Shown: piece by piece, positions 12,774-22,631 of the stretch
Layout: every line of letters starts with the position of its first letter
Numbering within the stretch: the stretch's first letter is position 1
Origin: Euryarchaeota archaeon Ods01
GTDB lineage: Archaea; Halobacteriota; Halobacteria; Halobacteriales; Halorutilaceae
NCBI GenBank assembly: GCA_028751095.1
Contig: JAQZCZ010000014.1
Coordinates: 1 to 32,926 of the forward strand
DNA: 32,926 nucleotides
Direction: 5' to 3'
The notes under the pieces: generated by a model
Told to the model about the DNA's origin: nothing
Database searches by the model: none
What the model saw: the letters and a program-made list of their open reading frames with translations, nothing else
Made by a program: the position numbers and the translations under genes

Positions 12774-13634
12774 TCAGTCGTCCGCCTCGCCCGCTATAGC
12801 CTCTTCGTCGTCGCCGGTCGGAATCGAACACGACTGGCTGTACTCGACATCGTGGACAGACTCTATCTCGGGGTCGTCGGAACAGACGGGACAGTCGGGG
12901 TCCTTCCGTATCTCGACCTCGTCGAACGACATGTCGAGGCTGTCGTAGAACAGCATCCTGCCGTCGAGAGACCGCCCCTTCCCGAGTACGTGTTTGACGA
13001 CCTCTGTCGCCTGTATGACTCCGATTATACCTGGAAGGACGCCTATGACGCCCGCGGCGGAACAGTTGGGCACCATGCCTTCGGGCGGCGCTTCGGGGAA
13101 CATACACCGGTAACACGGACCGTCGGGGTCGGTAAATGTCGTGACCTGACCCTCGAACTTGAAGATAGCGCCGTGCGAGAACGGCTTTCCGGCGAGTGTA
13201 CAGGCGTCGTTTACGAGGTAACGCGTCGCGAAGTTGTCTGTGCCGTCAACCACGAAGTCGTAGTCGGCGATAAGTTCCTCTATGTTTCCGGCGTTTACGC
13301 GAGTATCGTGCTTCTCGACCGTCACGTCGGGGTTTAGCTGGTTGACGAACTCCTCGGCAGAGTCAACCTTCTTCCGTCCGATGTCGTCGTCGCCGTGAAT
13401 CACCTGACGCTGGAGATTCGAACGCTCAACCTCGTCGTCGTCGACAATGCCGAGAGTACCTACCCCTGCCGCGGCAAGGTACTGTATGATAGGAGAGCCA
13501 AGACCTCCCGCACCGATACACAGAACACGCGTATTGAGGAGCTTGCCCTGTCCCTCAGGTCCTACTTCGTCTAAGATTACGTGACGTGAGTACCTGTCTA
13601 CCTGCTCGCCGTCTAGCTTCGCTGGCTCTGTCAT
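12774..13634 (-). CDS. ubaA: E1-like/ThiF/MoeB-family SAMP-activating or sulfur-carrier adenylyltransferase (UbaA-like)
   Basis: RYSRHVILDEVGPEGQGKLLNTRVLCIGAGGLGSPIIQYLAAAGVG, DDDEVERSNLQRQVIHG, DGTDNFATRYLVNDAC, and CYRCMFPEAP/CPVC zinc motifs. Confidence 0.93.
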   Translation of the reverse strand: MTEPAKLDGEQVDRYSRHVILDEVGPEGQGKLLNTRVLCIGAGGLGSPIIQYLAAAGVGTLGIVDDDEVERSNLQRQVIHGDDDIGRKKVDSAEEFVNQLNPDVTVEKHDTRVNAGNIEELIADYDFVVDGTDNFATRYLVNDACTLAGKPFSHGAIFKFEGQVTTFTDPDGPCYRCMFPEAPPEGMVPNCSAAGVIGVLPGIIGVIQATEVVKHVLGKGRSLDGRMLFYDSLDMSFDEVEIRKDPDCPVCSDDPEIESVHDVEYSQSCSIPTGDDEEAIAGEADD

Positions 13635-13691
13635 TACCTGATGTACGGGATATGCATTAATTACGGTTGTGGTACCGGCAGAACATGCGCG

Positions 13692-15515
13692 TCAGCGCGT
13701 GAACCTTGACGGACAGAGACAGCCCTCCGTCTCCGCGCCTCCGTGACGTGAACCCGAGGCGGTGGCTCGGCGCAGGTCGGCGTTGGTTAGGTCGACACGT
13801 GTCATTCTCGCACCGTCGAAGGAGGCGTTGACCGCGGTCGACGCGCCCAGTTCGGCGTTGTGCAGGTCGGCGTCGCTCATGTCAGCGTCATTCAGGTTTG
13901 CACGCGTCATGTTCGCGGCTGTCAGGGACGAGTCCCGCATACGGACGCCGCGCATCTCAGCGCCGGCGAAGTCGGCGGCTGAGGCGACAACCCCTTCGGC
14001 TTCGGAGTCTTTGAGAGTCGCTTCCGAGATATCAGCGTGCCGTAGGTTAGCGCCGGTCAGGTTAGCGTCGGTCGCGTTCGCGCGCCGCATCTCGGCGTCG
14101 CTGAGGTCAGCGTCCGAAAGGTTGGTTCCGGTCAGGTCTGCGCCCGTCAGGTTCGCGTCGCCGAGGTCCTTGCCGGACAGGTCGACGCCAGAAAGGTCGA
14201 CGTTCGGAGCGACCGGATGGGTTCCGAAGACGGTGTCGTAGCCGCGCGCGACCGAGGCGTTGACGAAGTAGGTGCGCCGGTTCGGAACCGTGAATCCCTC
14301 CTTCACCGTTCCCCACTCATCCGTGACTACGACGGAGGTTAGACAGTCCGTCTCAACGAACGTCCCTGTGGCGTTCTCCTCGGTTCCGATAACGTAGCAC
14401 AAAGGACTGACATCGGTGACGTGGACGGCTTCGAGCAGGAACTCGTCGGCAAAACCGAACGAGGCGTCGTATGCGTCGGCTTCGGCGTGTTCAACCGCGT
14501 ACTCCTCGGCAGGCAGATAGGGTTCGGGCTGGTCGGGACGGTCGACATCGGCGTAGCTACCTAACGGGACGGAGACGGAAAGAAACGCCAGTCCGATACC
14601 GGCAAAGACGGCGACGGCGACAGCGACGACGGCGAGACGGACGAGGCTATCGAGCCACCGCACCGAAAATCGGTAGAGTACGACGGGCACGGTTACGGTC
14701 CATACGACCGAAGCGACGGTGACGAGATATACCGCGTACGGGGCGACGGCGTCGAAGTCGAGAAAGCCGGAAACCGCGTCAGCCGCGTACAACGGGAGTC
14801 CGACGACAGCCAAGCCATGAGCGAAGACGCCGAAAGCGGCGTGGACCTCGCCGACCGCCGACTCGCCGAAACGGAACCCCGGGAAGGCGACAAATACGGC
14901 AAAGCTGAGGACGACGGCGGCGTAGAAGAACAGTACGGAAAGCGATAGGGAGGAATCTGGGCTGACGAGAAGACGCGGTCCGTCAAGGGCACGCCGTACC
15001 GACGACGCTATGACGGCGGTCAGGAAGACGAGGAAAGCCGCGACGAGGACGAAGACGGGAGGGCTTGCAGTGTAGCACGGCGTATGGCTACCGCAACGTT
15101 CGAGAGAGAGCAGGACGTAGATTAGCGCCGGTCCGACGCTCACGAGGGACCAGACCGGTAAGTCGTTGAGACAGAAACGGCGGGGGTCCGTGACACGCCG
15201 AAGGTCCACGGCGGTCAGGTCTACCGTCAGCCCGTCTGCGACGAAACGGCGGACAAGATAGACAGGAGCGGCTACGAAAGGCGTGAGAAAGACGGCGGCG
15301 TATAACCAGCGCCGTTCGCCTTGAGAGTAGAAGACGAGCGCCGACGCCGCACCGGCGGCAACGAGAATACAGAGAGCCAGAACGCCGGAGAAGATAGACA
15401 CGAGGTCCGACTCAACGACGACAGAAACCGTAGCCGCCGCGGCGAACAGGACCGTCGCGGCTACGGTCAAAACGTGGAACTTTTCCATGACTCTGTCTCG
15501 TGTCTCCTTCGACAT
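13692..15515 (-). CDS. Multi-pass membrane protein with C-terminal pentapeptide repeats
   Basis: Several N-terminal hydrophobic segments followed by VDLSGVDLSGKDLGDANLTGADLTGTNLSDADLSDAE... A(D/N)LxX pentapeptide repeats; ORF may extend to 15533. Confidence 0.9.
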   Translation of the reverse strand: MSKETRDRVMEKFHVLTVAATVLFAAAATVSVVVESDLVSIFSGVLALCILVAAGAASALVFYSQGERRWLYAAVFLTPFVAAPVYLVRRFVADGLTVDLTAVDLRRVTDPRRFCLNDLPVWSLVSVGPALIYVLLSLERCGSHTPCYTASPPVFVLVAAFLVFLTAVIASSVRRALDGPRLLVSPDSSLSLSVLFFYAAVVLSFAVFVAFPGFRFGESAVGEVHAAFGVFAHGLAVVGLPLYAADAVSGFLDFDAVAPYAVYLVTVASVVWTVTVPVVLYRFSVRWLDSLVRLAVVAVAVAVFAGIGLAFLSVSVPLGSYADVDRPDQPEPYLPAEEYAVEHAEADAYDASFGFADEFLLEAVHVTDVSPLCYVIGTEENATGTFVETDCLTSVVVTDEWGTVKEGFTVPNRRTYFVNASVARGYDTVFGTHPVAPNVDLSGVDLSGKDLGDANLTGADLTGTNLSDADLSDAEMRRANATDANLTGANLRHADISEATLKDSEAEGVVASAADFAGAEMRGVRMRDSSLTAANMTRANLNDADMSDADLHNAELGASTAVNASFDGARMTRVDLTNADLRRATASGSRHGGAETEGCLCPSRFTR

Positions 15516-15568
15516 AAGACTGACCTCCATCACTTTATTTATTATAGACCGACGCCTGCCACAACGTA

Positions 15569-16654
15569 ATGAACCTGCTCAGGGACCTTTCGGCGCTCGA
15601 AGAGTACGTCCCGGGACGCGGAGTCGACGAGGTCGCGCGCGAACACGGTCTCGACCCCGACGACCTCGCTAAGCTTGCGTCGAACGAAAACCCGCTCGGT
15701 CCGCCGCCTGCCGCAGAAGAAGCTATACACGAGGCGGCGGAAGGCGTCAACGTCTATCCGACCGCCCTCCATAACGACGTACGTGACGAGGTTGCCGAAG
15801 CACTCGACGCGCCAGCCGAGAACGTCGTCCTCGGTCCAGGCGCGGACGGCGTCTTCGATACTGTCGGACGCGCGGTTCTCGAAGACGGAGACGGCGTCCT
15901 GACGCCCGAACCCGGCTTCTCGTACTACGGAATGTCGGCACGGAACCTCGGCGGATACGAGAGTAGCTACCCGTTACGCGACGGCGACGGGTTCGAGTAC
16001 GACGCCGAACGTATCGTCGATACCTACGACGGCGAGAAGGTCGTCTATATCACCGCGCCGAACAACCCGACCGGCACGGACACGACGCTCGAAACCGTCG
16101 AGCGGGTCGCCGACGGTGTCGAAGGAATCGTCTTCGTAGACGAAGCATACTGGGAGTTCTCTGACCGTCCGACCGCAGTCCCCCTCGCTCTCGAACGCGA
16201 CGACGTGGCGGTAGCGCGGACCTTCTCGAAGGCGTACGGACTCGCGGGTCTGCGTGTCGGATACGGTGTCCTGCCCGACAAACTCGCCAGCGCCTACCGC
16301 AAGGTCGTCACGCCGTTCTGTGTCGGTAGCGTCTCCCTCTATGCCGCACGCGGGGCGCTCGGCGACGACGAACACCGGCGCGAAACTATCGAACTCGCAC
16401 GATGGGGACGCGACTACATGAGCGAGGAACTCGAACCGCCGACGTACGAGAGCCACGGTAACTTCGTCCTCGCCGACGTTTCGCCGATGGACGCGGGAGA
16501 GGTCGCCGCCGAGCTGGAACGACGGGGTGTCATCGTCCGCGACACGACCTCGTTCGGTCTACCGTCGTGCATACGCGTCTCGGTTGGGACGCGCGACGAG
16601 ACACGGCGCGCTGTCGAGGAGATAAACTACGTATACGAGGAGGGTACGGCGTGA
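15569..16654 (+). CDS. hisC: Histidinol-phosphate aminotransferase
   Basis: KLASNENPLGPPP, YPTALHNDVRDEVAEAL, ITAPNNPTGT, VFVDEAYWEF and ARTFSKAYGLAGLRVGYG, typical HisC motifs. Confidence 0.95.
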   Translation: MNLLRDLSALEEYVPGRGVDEVAREHGLDPDDLAKLASNENPLGPPPAAEEAIHEAAEGVNVYPTALHNDVRDEVAEALDAPAENVVLGPGADGVFDTVGRAVLEDGDGVLTPEPGFSYYGMSARNLGGYESSYPLRDGDGFEYDAERIVDTYDGEKVVYITAPNNPTGTDTTLETVERVADGVEGIVFVDEAYWEFSDRPTAVPLALERDDVAVARTFSKAYGLAGLRVGYGVLPDKLASAYRKVVTPFCVGSVSLYAARGALGDDEHRRETIELARWGRDYMSEELEPPTYESHGNFVLADVSPMDAGEVAAELERRGVIVRDTTSFGLPSCIRVSVGTRDETRRAVEEINYVYEEGTA

Positions 16655-17157
16655 GAATAGCCGTAACAGGAACACCCGGGGTCGGAAAGACAACGGTAGC
16701 ACGCCGTCTCGCCGACCGCCGCGGCGTCGAGTACGTCGACGTTACCCAAGAGGTACGCGAAGGAGCGTCGGCGGGGCACGACGCTGACAGGAACGTTCCC
16801 GTCGCCGACATCGATGCTCTCGAAGACTCCCTACCCGACGACGGCGTCCTCGACGGACATATCGCACACCGTCTCGACGCCGACTACGCCGTCGTCCTTC
16901 GGTGCAAGCCAAGCGCGCTCCGGAAACGCCTCGAAGAACGCGGCTGGGAACGCGACAAGGTACGCGAAAACGTCGAGGCGGAGGCTCTCGACGTTGTCTT
17001 AGCCGAAGCGCTCGCCGAGGAGATACCGGTCTTCGAGTGGGACACGACCGACGCGACACCGGACGAGACGGTCGAACGGGTCGCCGAAGCTGTCGAGGAA
17101 CGGGAGGAGAGACACGGCGTCGTCGACTGGTCGGCGCATATCGGGGGTGTCCGGTGA
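16651..17157 (+). CDS. Adenylate kinase family protein (archaeal AK6/Fap7-like)
   Basis: GTG start overlapping the hisC stop; VRIAVTGTPGVGKTTVARRLADRRGVEYVDVTQ P-loop kinase, DGHIAHRLDADYAVVLRCKPSALRKRLEERGWERDKVRENVEAEALDVVLAEA. Confidence 0.9.
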   Translation: MRIAVTGTPGVGKTTVARRLADRRGVEYVDVTQEVREGASAGHDADRNVPVADIDALEDSLPDDGVLDGHIAHRLDADYAVVLRCKPSALRKRLEERGWERDKVRENVEAEALDVVLAEALAEEIPVFEWDTTDATPDETVERVAEAVEEREERHGVVDWSAHIGGVR

Positions 17158-17771
17158 TGCTCGCCGAACTCGACGAGACGGCGGAACGCGCCTTCGAACC
17201 CGTCGTCGGAGCCTTCGAACGCGTCGGCGCTACGCCTAATCAGGTATCGGTCCTGTCGTTCGTCGTCGCCGTCGCCGCCGCCGGAGCCTTCTACGCCGCA
17301 ACACCGGAGACGTACGTCACGGGCGCTCTCCTCGTTGCCCTGAGCGGTCTTCTCGACGCCGTCGACGGTCAGTTGGCGCGCCGGATGGGGACGGCGAGCG
17401 CACAGGGCGACATGCTCGACCACACTCTCGACCGTTACTCCGACCTTGTCCTGCTCATCGGAATCGCGGGAGGACTCGACGCATGGGCGCTCGGTCTGTT
17501 CGCGGTTACGGGCGTCTTCCTGACCTCCTACATGGGAACGCAGGCACAGGCTGTCGGCGCGGGACGTGACTACGGAGGCGCTCTCGGACGCGCCGACAGA
17601 ATAGTCCTCATCATCGTCGTCGGCGCGCTCCACCCGTTCGTGCCTGTCGTCGCCGGAGCCGAGGAGGTCGCAGGCTTCGTCGCCTTCGAGTGGCTCCTGA
17701 TACTGTTCGCCGTCGTCGGTAACGTAACCGCACTCCAGCGTTTCTGGGCGTCGTGGAAGGAGCTTTCGTAA
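17157..17771 (+). CDS. CDP-alcohol phosphatidyltransferase (archaetidylinositol-phosphate-synthase-like)
   Basis: Membrane protein with the CDP-alcohol phosphotransferase motif DGQLARRMGTASAQGDMLDHTLDRYSD (pattern DGxxAR...G...D...D); start may be the GTG at 17154. Confidence 0.92.
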   Translation: MLAELDETAERAFEPVVGAFERVGATPNQVSVLSFVVAVAAAGAFYAATPETYVTGALLVALSGLLDAVDGQLARRMGTASAQGDMLDHTLDRYSDLVLLIGIAGGLDAWALGLFAVTGVFLTSYMGTQAQAVGAGRDYGGALGRADRIVLIIVVGALHPFVPVVAGAEEVAGFVAFEWLLILFAVVGNVTALQRFWASWKELS

Positions 17772-17983
17772 ACCTCGCCCGTATGTAAAATAGCTGTTTT
17801 CGCCTACGTCAGCTACTTGTTCGGACGCCGACTACCATCACGTGATGGCAAGCCGACAGGGCTACGCAACGAGATTTAACCACTCCGTGAGACAGCGAAA
17901 AGAACGAAAGAAGTTTGACGGCGAAGAACCCGTACACGTTTGTAAAATGAGCTTTACAGAGGCGTTTTTCGGGAGCGAGTAGA

Positions 17984-18625
17984 ATGCCTAAGCTAACTGA
18001 CCTCGTTATCAACCCCGACGCATTCTTTGAGGAGGAGGCGGAAAGCCCGCGCTTCCTCCTGCCGGCTGGCATCGTCCTCATAGCCGGTATCGTCGAACTC
18101 GCGGGCGGGGTTTACACGAGCAGATACGTCGCTTCCGCAACCGAAGGGGACGGAGTCGGAACGGGAGCAACCGTCCTGTTCTCACTCCCATCGGTACTGG
18201 CGCCTTTCGTGGGCTGGCTCGTCGTCGGTGCGGTTCTCGTCGCCATCACCATCTACTTTGGCGGCGAAGGAAACGCTTCTGGCACGGTCAAGATCGCAGG
18301 ATGGGGCTTCGTACCGTCGGTAGTCGGTTCCCTCGTCGGTCTCGGCGTCATGGTGTACGTCCTGAGCGGGACGGAGCCGTCGGGTATAGAGGAGGCGGTC
18401 AATATGCAGATGGAAGCCAACGAAGCGGTCGAGTCAGCTGAGATGCGTGCGTTGAGATACACGCTCGTGGCGTGGCAGGGCTACCTCTGGACGTTCGGCG
18501 TCAGCCATGTCCGTAACGTCAAACTCCGTAGCGCCGCTGTCGCCGGAGGTGCCGCGGCGGCGTTGGTGGTACTCTGGAACGCGTACGGCGGCACCACATT
18601 ACTCCGTATAACCGAGGTACTATGA
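17984..18625 (+). CDS. YIP1-domain-like membrane protein
   Basis: MPKLTDLVINPDAFFEEEAESPRFLLPAGIVLIAGIVELAGG with several TM helices, a typical haloarchaeal Yip1-family layout. Confidence 0.75.
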   Translation: MPKLTDLVINPDAFFEEEAESPRFLLPAGIVLIAGIVELAGGVYTSRYVASATEGDGVGTGATVLFSLPSVLAPFVGWLVVGAVLVAITIYFGGEGNASGTVKIAGWGFVPSVVGSLVGLGVMVYVLSGTEPSGIEEAVNMQMEANEAVESAEMRALRYTLVAWQGYLWTFGVSHVRNVKLRSAAVAGGAAAALVVLWNAYGGTTLLRITEVL

Positions 18626-20046
18626 CAAGAACTAAACTAACATTCGTAGTCGTACTGTTCGCAGTAGCGCTCGGAACACCCGTCGTCGGAGCGGACGGCG
18701 AAGGCATACATATATCCGAGGTGAACGTGACGCCCGAGACGCCTGAGGTAGACGAGTCAGTCACGGTCACCGCGACGGTCAAGAACGACGGGAACGAAAG
18801 GTTCGACCTGAGTCAGGTAAGGCTGATACGTTGGGACGAGTCCGAGACAGTTACCGCGACCAACCTCGGCACCGTATCGCCTGACGAGGAGATAGAAGTT
18901 CCCCTGACCGTCAGCTTCAGTTCGGAAGGTACGAAGGAGTTCGTCGTCCGCGCGAGCGGTCGGTCGAGTAGTATAGGCTCGGTTGAGTATCCCGTAACGG
19001 TTGAGGTAGGCGGGAGTCAGGCGAACGTCGATACGGATGTCGGCGAAGCCGCGGCAGGCGCTTGGGTGCCTCTCGATGTCGAGGTTTCGAACGGCGGCAA
19101 CGACGAGATACGTAACGTCCGCGTCGAAGCATCGGGCTACGGCGTCGAGACTCAGGAGGGTGGCTTCGTCTCCAACGTCTCGGCGGGAGGTACCAAAACA
19201 GTCCGTCTGTACGTGATGTCGGATACTGCGGGCGAAGAAACAGTTACTACGTCCGTCAGATACACCAACTCAGACGGAAACAGCCTGACGGTCGAAAGAG
19301 ACGAGACGGTCGAGTTCGAGGAGAGCGACCACGAACTCCGTCTTCAGGCTGAGACCTCCGAGAACGGTATCGAAGCCACCGTTGTCAACGTCGGGAACGC
19401 CGCGGTACAGGACGTTCTCGTCGAAGGAGGAGCGGAGGTCGTCCCCGTGGAGATAGAGTATGTCGACCCCAAGTCGTCGGAGACGGTTGAACTTAACGTA
19501 ACGGGGGTTCAGGAGGAACGTGACATCGACCTGTCGGCTTCGTACGACCTCGGCGACGAACGACGCAACGCCGACGCGACGGTAGGGTACGCGCCCGAGT
19601 CGGACGTTCGTCTCACCGGCGTCTCGGTCAACGGGGCGGGGACGGTCACGATAACCGGTAGCGCGAGCAACGTCGGTGTCGAAGACGCCGACAGCGTCCT
19701 GCTTGCCGTCGAGGATACCGAGGGCGTGGAACCCGCGCCGCCTCAGTCGGACTACTTCGTCGGAACCGTACCCGCAAGCGACTTCGGAACGTTCGAGCTT
19801 AACGCTCAGGTGACCGACAACGTCTCGGAGATACCCGTAGAGGTTCGATACGTCTCCGACGGCGAGCGGTTCGAACGTACCGAGTACGTCTCGTACGGCG
19901 ACGATGGCGGCTTCGGCGGCGCCGCGGCAGGACCGAACGAAGCCGAGATACCTGAGGACGACGGCGGATTACCGACATGGGTTATCGCCGCCCTCATCGT
20001 CGGCGTCGTCGCGGTGATGGCGTACGGCTGGAGGAAACGGGAATGA
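18622..20046 (+). CDS. Secreted/membrane-anchored CARDB-like (COG1361-type) protein of ABC exporter cluster
   Basis: Signal peptide, repeated beta-sandwich-like VNVTPETPEVDESVTVTATVKNDGNE segments, C-terminal TM LPTWVIAALIVGVVAVMAYGWRKRE; ATGA overlaps on both sides. Confidence 0.85.
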   Translation: MTRTKLTFVVVLFAVALGTPVVGADGEGIHISEVNVTPETPEVDESVTVTATVKNDGNERFDLSQVRLIRWDESETVTATNLGTVSPDEEIEVPLTVSFSSEGTKEFVVRASGRSSSIGSVEYPVTVEVGGSQANVDTDVGEAAAGAWVPLDVEVSNGGNDEIRNVRVEASGYGVETQEGGFVSNVSAGGTKTVRLYVMSDTAGEETVTTSVRYTNSDGNSLTVERDETVEFEESDHELRLQAETSENGIEATVVNVGNAAVQDVLVEGGAEVVPVEIEYVDPKSSETVELNVTGVQEERDIDLSASYDLGDERRNADATVGYAPESDVRLTGVSVNGAGTVTITGSASNVGVEDADSVLLAVEDTEGVEPAPPQSDYFVGTVPASDFGTFELNAQVTDNVSEIPVEVRYVSDGERFERTEYVSYGDDGGFGGAAAGPNEAEIPEDDGGLPTWVIAALIVGVVAVMAYGWRKRE

Positions 20047-20693
20047 TACTCGAACTGGAGGACGCCGTAAAGAGGTACGACAGCGGCGAGGAGACGTTGA
20101 CGGTCATCGACGGCGTCGACTTTGGCGTCGAGCGCGGCGAGTTCGTCACCGTCATGGGACCGAGCGGATGCGGAAAGACGACTATGCTCAACATGCTGGG
20201 TCTCCTTGACGAGCCTTCGGAAGGAACCGTACGTCTCAAGGGCGAGGACGTAACCGGACTCGACGAACGCGAAAGGACGCGTGCAAGGAAAGAGTCTATC
20301 GGCTTCGTCTTCCAGTACTTCTACCTCATACCGTCGCTCACCGCAGAGGAGAACGTCGAAGCGCCGACGGTCTTTTCGGGCGGGAGCGGGGGGCGCGCCG
20401 CCGAGCTCCTCGAAAAGGTTGGGTTAGGAGACAGGAAGGACCACAAGCCGAACGAACTATCGGGCGGTCAGAAACAGCGCGTCGCGCTCGCACGCGCCCT
20501 CGTCAACGAACCCGACGTTCTCCTCGCGGACGAACCGACGGGAAACCTTGACAAGGGGACGAGCAAGAGAGCGCTCGAACAGATTCGGTCCGTCTGTGAT
20601 GAGGGCGTGGGCGTCGTTGCCGTCACGCACGACGAACGCGTCAAGGAGTACTCCGACAGGGACGTGCAGTTAGACGACGGGGTGGTAGTCTGA
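20043..20693 (+). CDS. ABC transporter ATP-binding protein (MacB/LolD-like)
   Basis: MGPSGCGKTTMLNMLGLLDEPSEG Walker A, LSGGQKQRVALARALVNEPDVLLADEPTGNLD signature and Walker B. Confidence 0.97.
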   Translation: MILELEDAVKRYDSGEETLTVIDGVDFGVERGEFVTVMGPSGCGKTTMLNMLGLLDEPSEGTVRLKGEDVTGLDERERTRARKESIGFVFQYFYLIPSLTAEENVEAPTVFSGGSGGRAAELLEKVGLGDRKDHKPNELSGGQKQRVALARALVNEPDVLLADEPTGNLDKGTSKRALEQIRSVCDEGVGVVAVTHDERVKEYSDRDVQLDDGVVV

Positions 20694-20725
20694 AACGCCT
20701 CTACCGTCTGTTTCCCAGCCTCCTG

Positions 20726-21850
20726 ATGGCGCGCCGGAACATCATGCGTAACAGCCTCCGGTCGGCGCTCGCTTGTTTCGGTATCGTCATAGGGGTCGTA
20801 GCAATAGCGTCGCTCGGTATACTCGGCTTCACGCTTCAGGCGGGATTCATGGACAACATGGGTGACGTGGCGAACCAGATAGAGGTAACGCCCGCGAGCG
20901 GCGGCGACGACCCCATGGGCGGGACGCCGACCGAGGATACGCTCTCGGACCGTGACGTACGTGACGTGCGACAAGCCGCTGTCGGGGCGTCCGTCCTGCC
21001 CGTCAAGGAGGAGGTGGTCGAGATAGAGTACGGAACCTCCTCGGTGACACGGACGGCGTACTCGGTGCCCGAGCCGGACGCGTTGTTCGACGCCGAGGAA
21101 GGGCGTGTTCCGGCTCAGATGTCGAGCGGTGTCCTCGTCGGAAGTACGCTCGCCGAGACGACCGAGGTCAACGTCGGTAGCGCAGTCACGGTCGATAACT
21201 CGTCGTACCGTATCGTCGGCATACTCGAAGAGGAGCCGTGGACAGCGCCACTTAACCCCAACTTCGGTATCATCGTTCCCGAGGGTGAACTCCGAGACGA
21301 GGAGTACAGTAGCGTCATAGTCGAGGACGAGTCGGCGGAGGCGGCGAACTCGACTGCACAGCGTATCGACGAGAGCATGAACCGCCGTGATGATGTCGTC
21401 GAGGTACAGGAGAGTAGCGAGATGATAGAGAACATACAGGAACAGCAACGTCTCCTCAACCTGTTTCTCATCGGCGTCGGCTCTATCTCGCTCTTCGTGG
21501 CGGGCGTGAGCATACTCAACGTCATGCTTATGTCGACGGTCGAACGCCGCGAGGAGATAGGGGTTCTCCGCGCCGTCGGCGTACAGCGCACGAGCGTCCT
21601 CAAGATACTTCTCGCCGAAGCGGCGCTTCTCGGCTTCGTCGGAGGCGCGGTAGGTGTCGCCTTCAGCATCCTCATCGGCGGCGTCATCAACCACTTCATG
21701 CTCGAAGACGCGTTGATGGTCTTCCGTCCGGCGAATCTCCGTTACCTCCTGACGGCGATGGGTTTTGCCGTCGGTATCAGCCTGCTTAGCGGCGCTTATC
21801 CGGCGTGGAAAGCGGCGAACAAACGCCCCGTAGAGGCTCTTCGGGGCTGA
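20726..21850 (+). CDS. ABC transporter permease (MacB/FtsX-like)
   Basis: MARRNIMRNSLRSALACFGIVIGVVAIASLG N-terminus and VERREEIGVLRAVGVQRTSVLKILLAEAALLGFVGGAVG FtsX domain; true start may lie upstream (~20690). Confidence 0.94.
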   Translation: MARRNIMRNSLRSALACFGIVIGVVAIASLGILGFTLQAGFMDNMGDVANQIEVTPASGGDDPMGGTPTEDTLSDRDVRDVRQAAVGASVLPVKEEVVEIEYGTSSVTRTAYSVPEPDALFDAEEGRVPAQMSSGVLVGSTLAETTEVNVGSAVTVDNSSYRIVGILEEEPWTAPLNPNFGIIVPEGELRDEEYSSVIVEDESAEAANSTAQRIDESMNRRDDVVEVQESSEMIENIQEQQRLLNLFLIGVGSISLFVAGVSILNVMLMSTVERREEIGVLRAVGVQRTSVLKILLAEAALLGFVGGAVGVAFSILIGGVINHFMLEDALMVFRPANLRYLLTAMGFAVGISLLSGAYPAWKAANKRPVEALRG

Positions 21851-21894
21851 TGTCCGACGCTCTTTTCGTTCCTGACCTCCTCACGCTCTAAAAG

Positions 21895-22629
21895 ATGGAC
21901 GAGGACGGCTGTAACTGCATACGGTGCAGGACTGAGAGATACGACGTACAGCGACGCGACTCGGTCGATGTCCTCGTCTGGTCCTTCTCCTTGTTCCGCC
22001 GTTATCCGAGTATACTGTTCCTGTTCGGTCTGATAGCCGCGGCGGCAGTCTTCGCACCGGTTTCGGCTGGCGGCGTGGGTGTCTTCGTGGGTGCTCTCGT
22101 CGGCAGAGGATACGTCAACCTCTGCGCCGCCAACGACCTCGGCAAGGAAGACACCGATATAGGCGATAGGATGGTCCGCGTCGTCCGAAAGCTACCGACT
22201 GTCTCGGCGGCGCTGTTCGTCTCGGTCGTCATCGGCGGAGTCGTCGCCCTCCTGTTCGCCGCGCCCGCCCTCATCGTACTCGAAAACGCCGGACTTGACA
22301 ACCTCGTAACCGTCTCGGTCGCGCTCGGCGTTCTCGTACTCGTCGCCGTCTTCGTCCTACTCCTGCTTTACGCTAAGTTCCTCTTGGTACACGAGGCGTG
22401 TTTCATCGGCGGCGGCGGTCCGGTATCGTCCGTCCGTAAGAGCTGGGGCGTCGTCCGTCTGCGGCGTGTCAAGATTGTGCTGGTCGCGGGCAGCTTCTCT
22501 GTAATAATCGGTCTGCTCGTCTTCGGATTCGAGGACGGCGGCGGCGCTTTACGGACGGTCGCCTCGGTCGGAACGACAGCGGTCTACTCGGCAGTCTTCT
22601 CGCATCTGTACGTCGAGAGAACCCTGTGA
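21895..22629 (+). CDS. Multi-pass membrane protein, hypothetical
   Basis: CNCIRCRTERY N-terminal Cys motif followed by several hydrophobic helices. Confidence 0.8.
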   Translation: MDEDGCNCIRCRTERYDVQRRDSVDVLVWSFSLFRRYPSILFLFGLIAAAAVFAPVSAGGVGVFVGALVGRGYVNLCAANDLGKEDTDIGDRMVRVVRKLPTVSAALFVSVVIGGVVALLFAAPALIVLENAGLDNLVTVSVALGVLVLVAVFVLLLLYAKFLLVHEACFIGGGGPVSSVRKSWGVVRLRRVKIVLVAGSFSVIIGLLVFGFEDGGGALRTVASVGTTAVYSAVFSHLYVERTL

Positions 22630-22631
22630 CC

